64,000 nucleotides of DNA from contig JAVBJU010000010.1 of the NCBI GenBank assembly GCA_031546825.1, positions 62,001-126,000 on the forward strand, given 5' to 3'. Positions 52,079 through 61,288 of the stretch are shown in pieces. Both the position numbers and the translations under genes were made by a program. Below the pieces are notes generated by a model. The model searched no databases. It was not told the origin of the DNA and saw nothing but the letters and a program-made list of their open reading frames with translations. The stretch's first letter is position 1; the number at the start of each line of letters is the position of its first letter. Source of the DNA: Hohaiivirga sp031546825. GTDB lineage: Bacteria; Pseudomonadota; Alphaproteobacteria; Rhizobiales; Beijerinckiaceae.

Positions 52079-54148
52079 CTAGCGCAGGCGTTCCGACAGC
52101 TTTACCCCCATCAGGGCGCGATAGACGGTGACATTCTCCATCAAACGCTGGACGTAGTGGCGCGTTTCCATGAAGGGAATGCTTTCGATCCAGTCGATGG
52201 CATCAATGTCCGGCAGGCGCGGGTCGCCATAGGTGTTGATCCATTTTTTGACATTGCCGCTTCCCGCATTATAGGCGGCAAAGCTCATGATCAGCGAGCC
52301 TCGCCATTCGGTCTGCAGCGTGGCGAAATGTGCCATGCCGAGGCTGGCGTTATAGCTTGGGTCTTGCGTCAGGCGGTCCATATTGAAGGCGACACCGCTG
52401 CGCTCGGCCGTCATGCGCGCCGTGCCCGGCATCAATTGTGTCAGCCCAAGCGCCCCCGCCGACGATCGCGCCTTCGGATTGAACGCACTTTCCTGGCGAG
52501 AGATGCTGTAGAGCAGAGCCTTATCGGAGGAGCTGCTTTGTTTTGGCACCTCCGGCAGGCCGAAATCCGGATAACCCCAGGTGCCCGGATTAAAACCGCG
52601 CTGCGCTGCAATTTTGCTGATGGTCAAAGCCGCCCGAGCGTTTCGCATCTCCGTGGCCAGAGCGGACAGAGCCCGGAGTTCACCTTCGTCTGCGGTAGTG
52701 GTTGCCAATTCGCCATAGAGCGCCGCAGCAAGATCAGTGGCATTCCCCACTTCAAGAAGGCGTATGGCTTGCCAGCCGGTGGTGCTTTCGAGTTGTTGGC
52801 GACGTTCTTCAGGCAATTCCACCGTTGATGTCGGCAGTGTGAGCGGAACGGCAAGGCGTTCTGCCGTAACTTGCCCGTAGAAACTGTTCCAGAAGCTGGC
52901 GGCTTGCTCATAAGCCTTTTTAGCTTTGTCAGCGTCGCCGCGCTTTTCAAACACCCGGCCCAGCCAATAGGCCCCGCGGGCCTTTCGCGAATCTGTGTCG
53001 GCATTGGCGGCCAGAATTTCGAAATGGGTTTGGGCTGCATCGGCACGATTGAGAAACCGCAGGGCAATCCAGCCTGCCAGGAAATCGGCGTCACCATGGA
53101 TACATCCACGTGCCGAAAGCGGTGCTGCAGCCGCGCGATAGGCCCCATTGAAGTCTTTGGCATCAAACCGGTTGCGTGCCAGTATGCGTTGCTGTGTTTG
53201 CCAATCCCGGCATTCCAGTGCGGAAAGGGCTGGCGCGTTTTTATCGGCTGTCAGCCGGATAAGGACGTCGGTGCTTTCCTTGATTTTCTTCTGAGTCAAA
53301 AACAGCAGCCACCGCGAGAATAAGGCAAGCGAATCGTCCTGAATTGCTGCGGGCAGGGCATTGATCAGCGCCTGAGCGTCCTTGGCATTGGTGGTCACAG
53401 CCATGCGGGCTCTGACCAGAAGCTCGGCATTTTCTCCGGCATCTTTGGCGGCACGCAAAGCGCCATCCCAGTTTTTAGCCGCCATCAGCAGGATCATGCG
53501 CAGGCGGTGGTCTTGGGGTGTCAGCAGCCCGGCATAATCGATGCGCATCTGTCGCTCAGTCGGATCCATGAGCTTTTCGCGCGTCCAAACCGGCCGGATC
53601 ATCTCGAGCGCGTCTTGCTTCCGGCCTGCGGCAAGCAACAGCTTGCCCATGAAAATGCGGCCAGAGCTGGTCAGGGGTGGATTGGCGGTGAGATAGCGCG
53701 CTTTCTCTTCATCCGGCATTTGGCCGGTCAGTAGGGCGGTTTCCGTACGCCGCTTTAACGCTATCGTCTGCGGCCAATCGGGTGTGGATTTCCGAAAATT
53801 GTTATACCACTGATACGTCAACGGAATGCCGCTGCGCGCCAACAACCATTGTGCGGTGGCGCGGGACACCGGACTGCCCAACAGGCCTTTGGCCATCGCG
53901 ATATCGGAGCCGTCGCTTTTCCCGGCAGCGTAGGATGCTGCCAGAAATTGCAGAATATCGGCGTCGGAAAAGGGGGCGGGAAGAGCGATGGTGAAGGGTG
54001 GTGGCTCCACCACAGACCGCGGCAATTCGGGAGTTGTCGATTGCTGCGTGACGATGTCTGGTGCCTGCGGCGCTCTTTTCTCTGGAATGGTTTCGCGCGT
54101 ATTTCTGGTGAGGACGTAAAGGCTTACGCCGCCCAAAAGCATGAGCAC
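52079..54148 (-). CDS. Soluble lytic murein transglycosylase (Slt70-like)
   Basis: This periplasmic enzyme cuts peptidoglycan glycan chains to give 1,6-anhydromuramyl ends. The 689-residue product has an N-terminal signal or anchor (MLMLLGGVSLYVL), a long helical superhelix domain, and the C-terminal SLT domain at about 535-660 with catalytic Glu in SISRQESAFNPKARSSAGA followed by LTQLMPGTA and AYNAGSGNV. It starts at GTG 54148 with AGGA 8 bases before it; ATG 54142 is the alternative. It is divergent from dapA. Confidence 0.92.
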   Translation of the reverse strand: MLMLLGGVSLYVLTRNTRETIPEKRAPQAPDIVTQQSTTPELPRSVVEPPPFTIALPAPFSDADILQFLAASYAAGKSDGSDIAMAKGLLGSPVSRATAQWLLARSGIPLTYQWYNNFRKSTPDWPQTIALKRRTETALLTGQMPDEEKARYLTANPPLTSSGRIFMGKLLLAAGRKQDALEMIRPVWTREKLMDPTERQMRIDYAGLLTPQDHRLRMILLMAAKNWDGALRAAKDAGENAELLVRARMAVTTNAKDAQALINALPAAIQDDSLALFSRWLLFLTQKKIKESTDVLIRLTADKNAPALSALECRDWQTQQRILARNRFDAKDFNGAYRAAAAPLSARGCIHGDADFLAGWIALRFLNRADAAQTHFEILAANADTDSRKARGAYWLGRVFEKRGDADKAKKAYEQAASFWNSFYGQVTAERLAVPLTLPTSTVELPEERRQQLESTTGWQAIRLLEVGNATDLAAALYGELATTTADEGELRALSALATEMRNARAALTISKIAAQRGFNPGTWGYPDFGLPEVPKQSSSSDKALLYSISRQESAFNPKARSSAGALGLTQLMPGTARMTAERSGVAFNMDRLTQDPSYNASLGMAHFATLQTEWRGSLIMSFAAYNAGSGNVKKWINTYGDPRLPDIDAIDWIESIPFMETRHYVQRLMENVTVYRALMGVKLSERLR

Positions 54149-54383
54149 GATGGATATCCTGACCCCGATTTTTCGCGTTTTCGAAATGGGCTTTCCTACT
54201 CTTTATGCTGATGGATGCTATGCGGGCGCATAACACATCGGCCATTAGGCGGTTCGTTATGGAGAATTGCCACATTCTCCCATTGACGTCATTCGCGACA
54301 GCCGTCATTACAAGGGATTATGGGCAATAGCGTGGCATTGGACAAGCACGCATGAAGCCCACGAACAGATAAGGATCGCCATC

Positions 54384-55277
54384 ATGATGCGTTTGCAAGG
54401 CTCCATCACCGCGCTGGTTACGCCGTTCCGTAACGATGTTTTCGATGAGGATGCTTTTCGGAAATTCATCAACTGGCAACTGGAGAACGGCACCAAAGGG
54501 TTCGTTCCGGTCGGAACCACCGGGGAAAGCCCGACCTTAAGCCATGCCGAGCACGAGCACGTCGTTGCGGTCTGCGTGAAGGAAACCGCAGGTCGCGCGC
54601 CGGTGATTGCCGGGGCAGGCTCCAACAGCACTGCGGAAGCCGTTGCTTTTTCACGTCATGCGGAGAAGGTCGGTGCCGACGCGGTACTGGTGGTCACGCC
54701 TTACTACAACAAGCCCACGCAGGAAGGGCTTTACCAGCATTTCAAAGCCATCAATGATGCCGTTGGCATTCCGATCATCATTTACAACATTCCCGGCCGC
54801 TCCATCGTCGACAGGTCGGTGGAGACAATGGCGCGGCTTTATGAGTTGAAGAACATTGCCGGTGTCAAAGATGCGACCGCCAATATGGCGCGTGCCAGTC
54901 AGCAGCGCCAGGTTCTCGGCCCGGACTTCATTCAGCTTTCAGGCGAGGATGCCACGGCGCTGGGCTTTAACGCACATGGCGGTGTCGGCTGTATCTCGGT
55001 GACATCCAATGTCGCGCCGCGCCTGTGTGCGGAAATGCAGGAAGCCAGTCTTGCCGGGGATTACGCCAAGGCGCGCCTGATCCATGATCGTCTCATGCCC
55101 TTGCATACCAATCTCTTCGTCGAGACAAGCCCGGCTCCCGTCAAGTTTGCGGTGGCTGAGCTTGGTCTCATCAGTGAAGAAATTCGGCTGCCCATGGTGC
55201 CGGTTACCGAACCAACCCGCAAACTGGTGCGTTCAGCAATGGTCCATGCCGGGTTGGTCAATACAGTGATCTCATGA
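54384..55277 (+). CDS. dapA: 4-Hydroxy-tetrahydrodipicolinate synthase
   Basis: DapA condenses pyruvate with aspartate semialdehyde in lysine and diaminopimelate synthesis. The 297-residue product has the family blocks VPVGTTGESPTL, YYNKPTQEGLYQHF and YNIPGR (Tyr134), and the Schiff-base Lys162 in AGVKDATANMAR. ATG 54384 lies 8 bases after AAGGAT; the frame opens earlier at 54267 without homology. It overlaps smpB by 4 bases, a pairing common in alphaproteobacteria. Confidence 0.97.
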   Translation: MMRLQGSITALVTPFRNDVFDEDAFRKFINWQLENGTKGFVPVGTTGESPTLSHAEHEHVVAVCVKETAGRAPVIAGAGSNSTAEAVAFSRHAEKVGADAVLVVTPYYNKPTQEGLYQHFKAINDAVGIPIIIYNIPGRSIVDRSVETMARLYELKNIAGVKDATANMARASQQRQVLGPDFIQLSGEDATALGFNAHGGVGCISVTSNVAPRLCAEMQEASLAGDYAKARLIHDRLMPLHTNLFVETSPAPVKFAVAELGLISEEIRLPMVPVTEPTRKLVRSAMVHAGLVNTVIS

Positions 55278-55747
55278 AAAAAGACGACAAAACCGGTTAT
55301 CGTGTCGTGGCGGACAACCGCCGCGCACGCTATGAATATGAGATCGTTGATCGTTTTGAAGCAGGCATCTCGTTGTCGGGCACGGAAGTAAAATCCCTGC
55401 GGCTCGGCAAGGCGACCATTGCTGAATCATATGCCGGTCCGTCGGGTAACGACATTTTTCTGTTTAACTGCAATATTCCGGAATACCTGCAGGGAAACCG
55501 TTTCAACCATGAGCCGCGCCGTCCGCGCCGCCTCCTGCTGCACCGTCGTCAGATCAGCCGGCTGATTGGCGCCGTGCAGCGCGAGGGCTTCACGTTGATC
55601 CCGCTGAAGATATATTTCAATGAGCGCGGTCGCGCCAAGATTGATCTCGGCCTCGGCAAAGGCAAGAAGCTGCACGATAAGCGCGAGAGCGATAAAGAAA
55701 GAACCTGGAATCGGGAAAAAGCGCGGTTGATGCGCGATAAAGGATGA
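55274..55747 (+). CDS. smpB: SsrA-binding protein SmpB
   Basis: SmpB carries tmRNA to stalled ribosomes in trans-translation. The 157-residue product has the OB-like core (ADNRRARYEYEIVDRFEAGI and LSGTEVKSLRLGKATI) and the basic C-terminal tail LHDKRESDKERTWNREKARL that folds into the mRNA channel. It is translationally coupled to dapA (ATGA). The tmRNA gene itself is not in this window. Confidence 0.97.
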   Translation: MKKDDKTGYRVVADNRRARYEYEIVDRFEAGISLSGTEVKSLRLGKATIAESYAGPSGNDIFLFNCNIPEYLQGNRFNHEPRRPRRLLLHRRQISRLIGAVQREGFTLIPLKIYFNERGRAKIDLGLGKGKKLHDKRESDKERTWNREKARLMRDKG

Positions 55748-55787
55748 TGCGTAGGCGTTGCCGCATATTCCGCTCTCCCCAAAAAAC

Positions 55788-55825
55788 AAAACCCGCATAA
55801 GCGATGGCTCATGCGGGTTTTTGGT
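55788..55825. terminator. Bidirectional terminator between smpB and the NYN-domain gene
   Basis: AAAACCCGCAT (55788-55798) pairs with ATGCGGGTTTT (55811-55821), with A's on the left and T's on the right. It serves both convergent genes. Confidence 0.85.
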
Positions 55826-55849
55826 TTTGTAGTCGAAGCGCTTGCTTGT

Positions 55850-56494
55850 TCAGACTTCTTCGACGAACTCATCCTGGGAGTCGGGGTTGCGAATGCCGTA
55901 GCGGCGCTCCAAATTGGGTGATGGCGGGCGAGAGGGGCGGTCATTGCGCACTTCCTCCTGCTGCCGTTCTCCGCCTTCGCGCCCGATGCGGTTGATCAAC
56001 TGGGTGAGATCAATGAACTCATCCGCCTGGCGGCGCAATTCGTCAGCGATCATCGGGGGCTGAGTGGCAACGGTGGATACGACCGACACGCGCACGCCTC
56101 TGCGCTGAAGAGCTTCCACCAGCGAGCGGAAGTCACCATCTCCGGAAAACAGAACCATATGATCAATGTACGGAGCAAGTTCCAGCGCATCAATGGCCAA
56201 TTCAATGTCCATGTTGCCCTTCACCTTGCGGCGTCCAGCCGAATCCGTGAATTCTTTGGTTGGCTTGGTGACAACGCGATAGCCGTTATAATCAAGCCAA
56301 TCAATCAGCGGGCGTATGGAAGAATATTCTTGATCCTCAACAAGGGCCGTGTAGTAAAACGCGCGAACAAGAAGCCCTTTTCCTTGGTATTCTTTTAATA
56401 AAAGGCGATAGTCGATATCAAAGCCAAGTGTTTTTGTCGTAGCATATAGATTTGCTCCATCAATGAACAAAGCTATTTTCTGTTGTCCTGTCAT
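55850..56494 (-). CDS. NYN-domain protein (LabA/DUF88 family)
   Basis: This 214-residue cytoplasmic protein has a PIN-like NYN domain, a presumed metal-dependent RNase fold, with acidic residues in ALFIDGANLYATTK, KGNMDIELAIDALE and VLFSGDGDFRSLVEAL. The C-terminal 50 residues are charged and probably disordered (GGERQQEEVRNDRPSRPP). LabA-like proteins occur widely; the function of this branch is unsettled. AAGAGAAA precedes the ATG. Confidence 0.88.
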   Translation of the reverse strand: MTGQQKIALFIDGANLYATTKTLGFDIDYRLLLKEYQGKGLLVRAFYYTALVEDQEYSSIRPLIDWLDYNGYRVVTKPTKEFTDSAGRRKVKGNMDIELAIDALELAPYIDHMVLFSGDGDFRSLVEALQRRGVRVSVVSTVATQPPMIADELRRQADEFIDLTQLINRIGREGGERQQEEVRNDRPSRPPSPNLERRYGIRNPDSQDEFVEEV

Positions 56495-56938
56495 TTTGTT
56501 TCTCTTGGTCCGTTCGATGGATATCTTTGAGTCTTTTTTCTAAATGCGTATTCTTTTTAATATTTCAACGCATTGTAGTTTGCCCCGACCTAAAAGCCAT
56601 CGTGTTTCTGCGAAAATATAGCCCTCTAATTTTCATATGTTATAACAATTTACCAGAAAAAGCGAATATTTTATCATGAATGTTGAGCAAAACATTCATC
56701 GGTAGAAGTGTTTCTTTCTCAAGTATTTTTATCGTTGTTATTAAAAAATAGATACTAATTCCGTGCTTGGCATGGAATTTGAAATGTGGTCATGAAGTTG
56801 CATTGATAGCAACAAAAAATGCAATCTTAATAAAAATATATTTTGCCATGAACATGAAGAATAACCCAAACCGGCACCTGCTGGCGATTGGAGTTTCGCT
56901 CAGCAGTACTGTGCCGGATGGGTTTAGATTAAAGTGTA
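56495..56938. other. AT-rich region upstream of the NYN-domain gene
   Basis: This is about 440 bases of unusually AT-rich DNA between the NYN-domain gene and tRNA-Lys, with several T- and A-runs. It contains no convincing gene: the only sizable frame (56767-56976) runs into the tRNA. It may hold the promoter of the NYN gene or be a decayed insertion beside the tRNA. Confidence 0.45.
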
Positions 56939-57014
56939 TGGTGAGCGCGCCGGGATTCGAACCCGGGACCCTCTGATTAAAAGTCAGATGCTCTACCGGC
57001 TGAGCTACGCGCTC
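56939..57014 (-). tRNA. tRNA-Lys (anticodon UUU)
   Basis: The 76-base gene on the minus strand has acceptor arms GAGCGCG/CGCGCTC, D arm GCTC/GAGC, anticodon stem TCTGA/TCAGA with loop CTTTTAA, T arm CCGGGTTCGAATCCCGG, discriminator A and an encoded CCA. Confidence 0.97.
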
Positions 57015-57240
57015 CAGAGGGAAGGCTCTGGATAGGGGGTTAAGGGTTTGCGGTCAACACCCAAAGCGCATCTTTCTGGAAAGAATTCTGTATTTTGCAG
57101 CAAAATGTCCGGCGCAACCCTATTGCTTCGATCTCTGTGTGGTTTTGCAAGAGAGCGGGGGAGCCGCCAGAGGCTTAGCGTATTATGCTTTAGAATAAGA
57201 TTCTGCCGCTGGAAATAGCGCTGCGATACAGCTAAGGTAA

Positions 57241-57316
57241 CTGCGGATGTTCCGTTGGGCATCCGTAGCTTCCAACTTCCTGCCCGGGCCGTGAAAACGG
57301 TTCCGGGTCTTTTTTT
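57241..57316 (+). ncRNA. Candidate small RNA ending in an orphan terminator
   Basis: A hairpin CTGCGGATG/CATCCGTAG (57241-57249 and 57260-57268) is followed by single-stranded TTCCAACTTCCTG and then a strong terminator: CCCGG and CCGT pair with ACGG and CCGGG between 57283 and 57307, followed by a run of T's. No plus-strand gene lies upstream in the 1.5 kb before it, so the terminator probably ends an unannotated transcript. The 5' end is unknown. The 226 bases between tRNA-Lys and the first hairpin show nothing else. Confidence 0.4.
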
Positions 57317-57341
57317 ATGCGGGTTAGATATCTATCGCCAC

Positions 57342-59510
57342 TTATTCAGCGGCAATACGGTTCTCATCGTTTGGCGGCGGGCTGAGGGCTGCGGCCAGAG
57401 AGATCAGATAGCTGTCGTGCAGGACCACCATGCGCTCTTTTGTTTTGAGCCACTGCGCCGCCTCGGCGATATTTTCCGCTTCCTTGATCTTGGCTTCGGC
57501 GATGACACGATCCGGCTCGATGTGGCCGCGTTTCCGCTCACTGGCGAGCGGCAGCATCTTTTCGTGGGCGAGGCGCAATTCACGGTCGGCATGGAGAACG
57601 AGAAGGGAATCAGCGTCGTCGAAGTCCAGCTTGGTGCGCTCGTTCTGTAGTTCATTGGCGCGCAGGGCGATGGCGGGTATGGCACCTTCTTCCGGCGTCA
57701 TGAGCAAACCACGGCGTTTGAGCCACAGGCCCACGCCGATCTGTCCGCTGCACCATGACAACGGAATGGCGAGCACCAGGCCGAGAATGGTTGGCGACAT
57801 CCAGAGGAACAGCGAGGTGGCGATAAGAAACGCCGAAATACCGGTGATGAACCCGAGAAGCGTATGCCAGCGGTGACGCCGAATGATATCACGCATTGGG
57901 ATAGAGCCGTCATCGCGGCGTTGGGGCGACCACCCGGAATCGCGCCCGAGGAGAATCTGAAATACCGAGCCGGACTGGATCAGCATGAGGATAGGCGCGA
58001 TCAGCGCCGATAGAATCAACTCGATGAAAGCCGAGAGAATGAGGCGTAATGCACCGCCGCAGGCCCGCCGCTCGTCTCGGGTGATCAATGTCAGGATCAG
58101 ACCGAATACTTTTGGGGCGATCAGAATGGCCATCGTCAGCCCGAAGAGCGCCAAAGCGCGCTGGGGATCGAAGGTCGGCCAGACCGGGTAAAGGCTAAAA
58201 TCGCGGGCAAAATATTCAGGCCGGATGTAGTGCGATTGTAAGACAAGCGCGATACCGACGATAAACTGGAACATCCAGAAGGGGGATGCCAGATAAGACA
58301 TGATGCCGGTGGCAAAATGCTGGCGTGAGGCCAGTTTCATGCCGCTGGTGGGTAGTACGCGAATGTGCTGCATATTGCCCTGACACCAGCGCCGATCACG
58401 CACTGCGAGATCGATGAGCGACGGCGGGCTTTCCTCGTAGGAGCCAGAAAGATAGGGCAGCATATAAACAAGCCAGCCCGCGCGGCGGATGAGGGCCGCC
58501 TCCACGAAATCATGGCTGAGGATATGGCCGCCGAATGGCGGCTTGCCGCGCAGATCTGGGAGGCCGGCGCTTTCAGCGAAAGCCTTGACGCGGATGATGG
58601 CGTTGTGGCCCCAGTAATTGCCATCTTGCCCCATCCAGGCGGAGAGGCCAGCGGCGACAACCGGGCCGTAGACGCGGGCGGCAAACTGCTGCACGCGCGC
58701 CATCAGGGTGTTGCGGTTAATGATGAGCGGCAGCGTCTGAATGATGCCGGCATCGGGATCCTTCTCCATCGCCGTCGCGAGCTGGATAATGCAATCCCCA
58801 GTCATGAGGCTGTCGGCATCCAGCACCAGCATATGGTCGTAATCGGAACCCCAACGGGTGACGAAGTCAGCGATGTTACCAGCCTTGCGGCTGTAATTCT
58901 TCGGGCGGTGGCGATAATAGAGCCGCGCGTTCGGCCCCATCGTCTTGCGCAGGTCAAGGAAGGCGCGCTCTTCGGCGACCCATGCGTCGGGTTGCGTGCT
59001 GTCGGACAGAATGAAGTAATCAAAGCTCGCGCCAAGACCGGTGGCCTCAACGGATTCCCATATGGCCTGCACGGCCGCAAAGGTTCGCGAGGTCGATTCA
59101 TTATAGACCGGCATGATGATCGCTGTGCGGCTCACCAGTTTATCCGGCGCCTGCAGGGGCGCACGATTGCGCAGGAGCAGGGCGACGAACCCGGCGATGG
59201 CACTGGTGAAGGCAAGCGCGATCCACGAAAAATTCACGGTGAACAGCAAGAGCAGAATGTACTGCAGGATGGTGGTGCCATTGATCGACACCACGCGATA
59301 CATTTCCCAGGCTCCGTAAGCCGTCAGCAGAAACGCACTACCGAATACGAACAACCGTACAAGCGGTCGCCGGTCATAGGCCTCGGGCCGCTCCAGCTTG
59401 CGCTCTTCCTGTTTGGCCCAGCGGAACAGGGCTTGTGTTGGCATCGCCATGTGGCGTTCAACGGGCATACCCGTGTCGGGGATCGCTTGTGTTGGGGTCT
59501 TCTTTTTCAT
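57342..59510 (-). CDS. opgH: Osmoregulated periplasmic glucan glucosyltransferase OpgH
   Basis: OpgH is an inner-membrane glucosyltransferase that builds the linear beta-glucan backbone of osmoregulated periplasmic glucans from UDP-glucose. The 722-residue product has two N-terminal helices, a GT2 domain (IIMPVYNES, VLDADSLMTGDC, and the QxxRW-type site DRRWCQGN) and about five C-terminal helices. The start is taken at MKKKTPTQ (59510), 5 bases after the opgG stop; ATG 59540 would add 10 residues and overlap opgG. Confidence 0.92.
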   Translation of the reverse strand: MKKKTPTQAIPDTGMPVERHMAMPTQALFRWAKQEERKLERPEAYDRRPLVRLFVFGSAFLLTAYGAWEMYRVVSINGTTILQYILLLLFTVNFSWIALAFTSAIAGFVALLLRNRAPLQAPDKLVSRTAIIMPVYNESTSRTFAAVQAIWESVEATGLGASFDYFILSDSTQPDAWVAEERAFLDLRKTMGPNARLYYRHRPKNYSRKAGNIADFVTRWGSDYDHMLVLDADSLMTGDCIIQLATAMEKDPDAGIIQTLPLIINRNTLMARVQQFAARVYGPVVAAGLSAWMGQDGNYWGHNAIIRVKAFAESAGLPDLRGKPPFGGHILSHDFVEAALIRRAGWLVYMLPYLSGSYEESPPSLIDLAVRDRRWCQGNMQHIRVLPTSGMKLASRQHFATGIMSYLASPFWMFQFIVGIALVLQSHYIRPEYFARDFSLYPVWPTFDPQRALALFGLTMAILIAPKVFGLILTLITRDERRACGGALRLILSAFIELILSALIAPILMLIQSGSVFQILLGRDSGWSPQRRDDGSIPMRDIIRRHRWHTLLGFITGISAFLIATSLFLWMSPTILGLVLAIPLSWCSGQIGVGLWLKRRGLLMTPEEGAIPAIALRANELQNERTKLDFDDADSLLVLHADRELRLAHEKMLPLASERKRGHIEPDRVIAEAKIKEAENIAEAAQWLKTKERMVVLHDSYLISLAAALSPPPNDENRIAAE

Positions 59511-59515
59511 GCTGT

Positions 59516-61048
59516 TCACGCGGTCCACCGGTAAAGCCATATTTCGCTGGCGGGGTTTTCACCGGCCATCAGAACCAGCCGCAATTCGCTGGCATTGTCG
59601 CTGCCTGGGTCAATATCAAAGGCGACCCGCACAGTTTTCAGATCGGGATATGTCCATGTCTTTATATTTGCCACGGCACCCGGGCGGGCGATGACATCCG
59701 GCTTGATCTGCGCCATGAGTTCCGGAGTGAGGTTGTCGCCGGTGAACTCAATGAGATAACGCCGTCTCTTGCCGCCTGCGCCCTTACCGGTGCGCGTGGA
59801 GGAGACAGAGGCAAGCGGAGTTCGCTCCGGCGGCGTCCAGCACCAGTACTGGCGATAGGCGAAGGACGCCTCGGTGCCCGCAGCCAGCGGCGTCTTGGGG
59901 CGCCAGTAAGACAGTACATTGGAATTGATTTCGGCATCGCTCGGAATTTCGAGCAACTGCACCACGCCATCGTTCCAATCTGCCAGTGGTTGTACCCACA
60001 GGCTCGGATAGCGCTCGAAATGGCGGTCATCGTCGCGGAAGGCGCCATAGCTGCGGTCGCGTTGCATCAGTCCGAACCCCTTGGGGTTCTTGTCCATGAA
60101 CTGAGAAATCTGCAGGGCGTCCGGGTTTTTCAGCGGACGCCACAGCCATTCGCCCTGGCCGTTGTTCATCTGCAACCCGCTGGCATCATGCACGGCCTGG
60201 CGCGGATCGTCGAACTTGCGCTGATCATACGGCGCGAAGAGGAAGCGGCTGCTCATGCCGCCGATGCCCACATGTTCGAGAGCGACACGGGGAAATAATG
60301 TCATCTCGACATCGACGATTGTTGTCTCTCCCGGGCGGAATGTGAAACTCAATGCACCGGCGACGGATTCGGAATCAACCAGCGCATTCACCACGAGGGC
60401 ATTGGAGCCCGCCTCGGGGCGCTCAAACCAGAAGGCCTTGAAAATGGGGAATTCTTCACCGCGCATATCGGCGGGCTTGAGGGTCAGGGCGCGCGCGATG
60501 GTGCCGTAGCTTTGGCCACGGGCGATGGCTTGAAAGAAGGTGGCACCCTGAACAATCGCAAATTCGGCCAGGTCGCCATTGGTCTTGGAGTAGAGGCGGA
60601 AACCGGAATAATCGAGATCGGGAACCTCTGCCGGTACGTTGAGCGCGCCGAAATTAAAGCGGCTTTTTTCATACGGGATGGGCCGCACAACGCCTTCCTC
60701 CACCGTGTGGAGTTTCACCGCATTGGAAAACAGAAAGCCCCGATGCAGCGGCTCAATGGCAAAGCCCCAGTTATCCTTGGCCCAGACGAAACTGCCCGCG
60801 TCGGACCGGATCGAGGCATATTGCTCATAGGTCAGATTCGCGAAAGCCTCGGGCAATGCCCGCGAGGGCGCGACAAACGGTTTTTGTGAAAGCGCGCGGG
60901 CGAGGTCCGCAACCGCAGAGGCCGAAAAGGCGGGGACGTCCGGCGTTGCACTGGGTTTGGGCGGGGTATTCGGTTGGGCGTAGCCCGCCGTCACATGGAA
61001 CAAGACCGCAGAAGCACCAAAGAGGGTCGTAAATTCTCTGCGGTTCAT
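59516..61048 (-). CDS. opgG: Periplasmic glucan biosynthesis protein OpgG/OpgD
   Basis: This periplasmic MdoG-family protein is needed for glucan release or branching. The 510-residue product has a Tat-like leader (MNRREFTTLFGASAVLFHVTA) and family blocks YEQYASIRSDAGSFVWAK, RPIPYEKSRFNFG and SYGAFRDDDRHFERYPS. A Tat leader is more typical of OpgD than of OpgG, so the two names cannot be separated here. An ATG at 61081 would add 11 residues. It is co-transcribed with opgH. Confidence 0.88.
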   Translation of the reverse strand: MNRREFTTLFGASAVLFHVTAGYAQPNTPPKPSATPDVPAFSASAVADLARALSQKPFVAPSRALPEAFANLTYEQYASIRSDAGSFVWAKDNWGFAIEPLHRGFLFSNAVKLHTVEEGVVRPIPYEKSRFNFGALNVPAEVPDLDYSGFRLYSKTNGDLAEFAIVQGATFFQAIARGQSYGTIARALTLKPADMRGEEFPIFKAFWFERPEAGSNALVVNALVDSESVAGALSFTFRPGETTIVDVEMTLFPRVALEHVGIGGMSSRFLFAPYDQRKFDDPRQAVHDASGLQMNNGQGEWLWRPLKNPDALQISQFMDKNPKGFGLMQRDRSYGAFRDDDRHFERYPSLWVQPLADWNDGVVQLLEIPSDAEINSNVLSYWRPKTPLAAGTEASFAYRQYWCWTPPERTPLASVSSTRTGKGAGGKRRRYLIEFTGDNLTPELMAQIKPDVIARPGAVANIKTWTYPDLKTVRVAFDIDPGSDNASELRLVLMAGENPASEIWLYRWTA

Positions 61049-61288
61049 GCTTGAAAACGAAGACGGCAAGATAGGCTCCATTGAGGAGGGGTTTTCAATG
61101 TGTTTGCGAGACGCATAACGGATGGATGCTTAGCACGAAAAAATTGACGGTGGGAGCGAAATTGGTGGTTTCTTTCAAGGAGATTCCATCAATCTCAGTA
61201 AAGCGTTAAAACATTATGGTATATCCGGGAAGACGGCGTTATACCGCCGCGTTCCCAAGTTTCCGAAACGCATCATAGCGGAGTGAAT

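Noticed and set aside
56767..56976. A 69-codon plus-strand frame running into tRNA-Lys
   Set aside because: It ends in the antisense of the tRNA (the telltale PGFEPGT) and has no support upstream.
58365..59534. A 389-codon plus-strand open frame
   Set aside because: It is antisense to opgH, which has complete GT2 motifs; the translated protein has no recognisable features.
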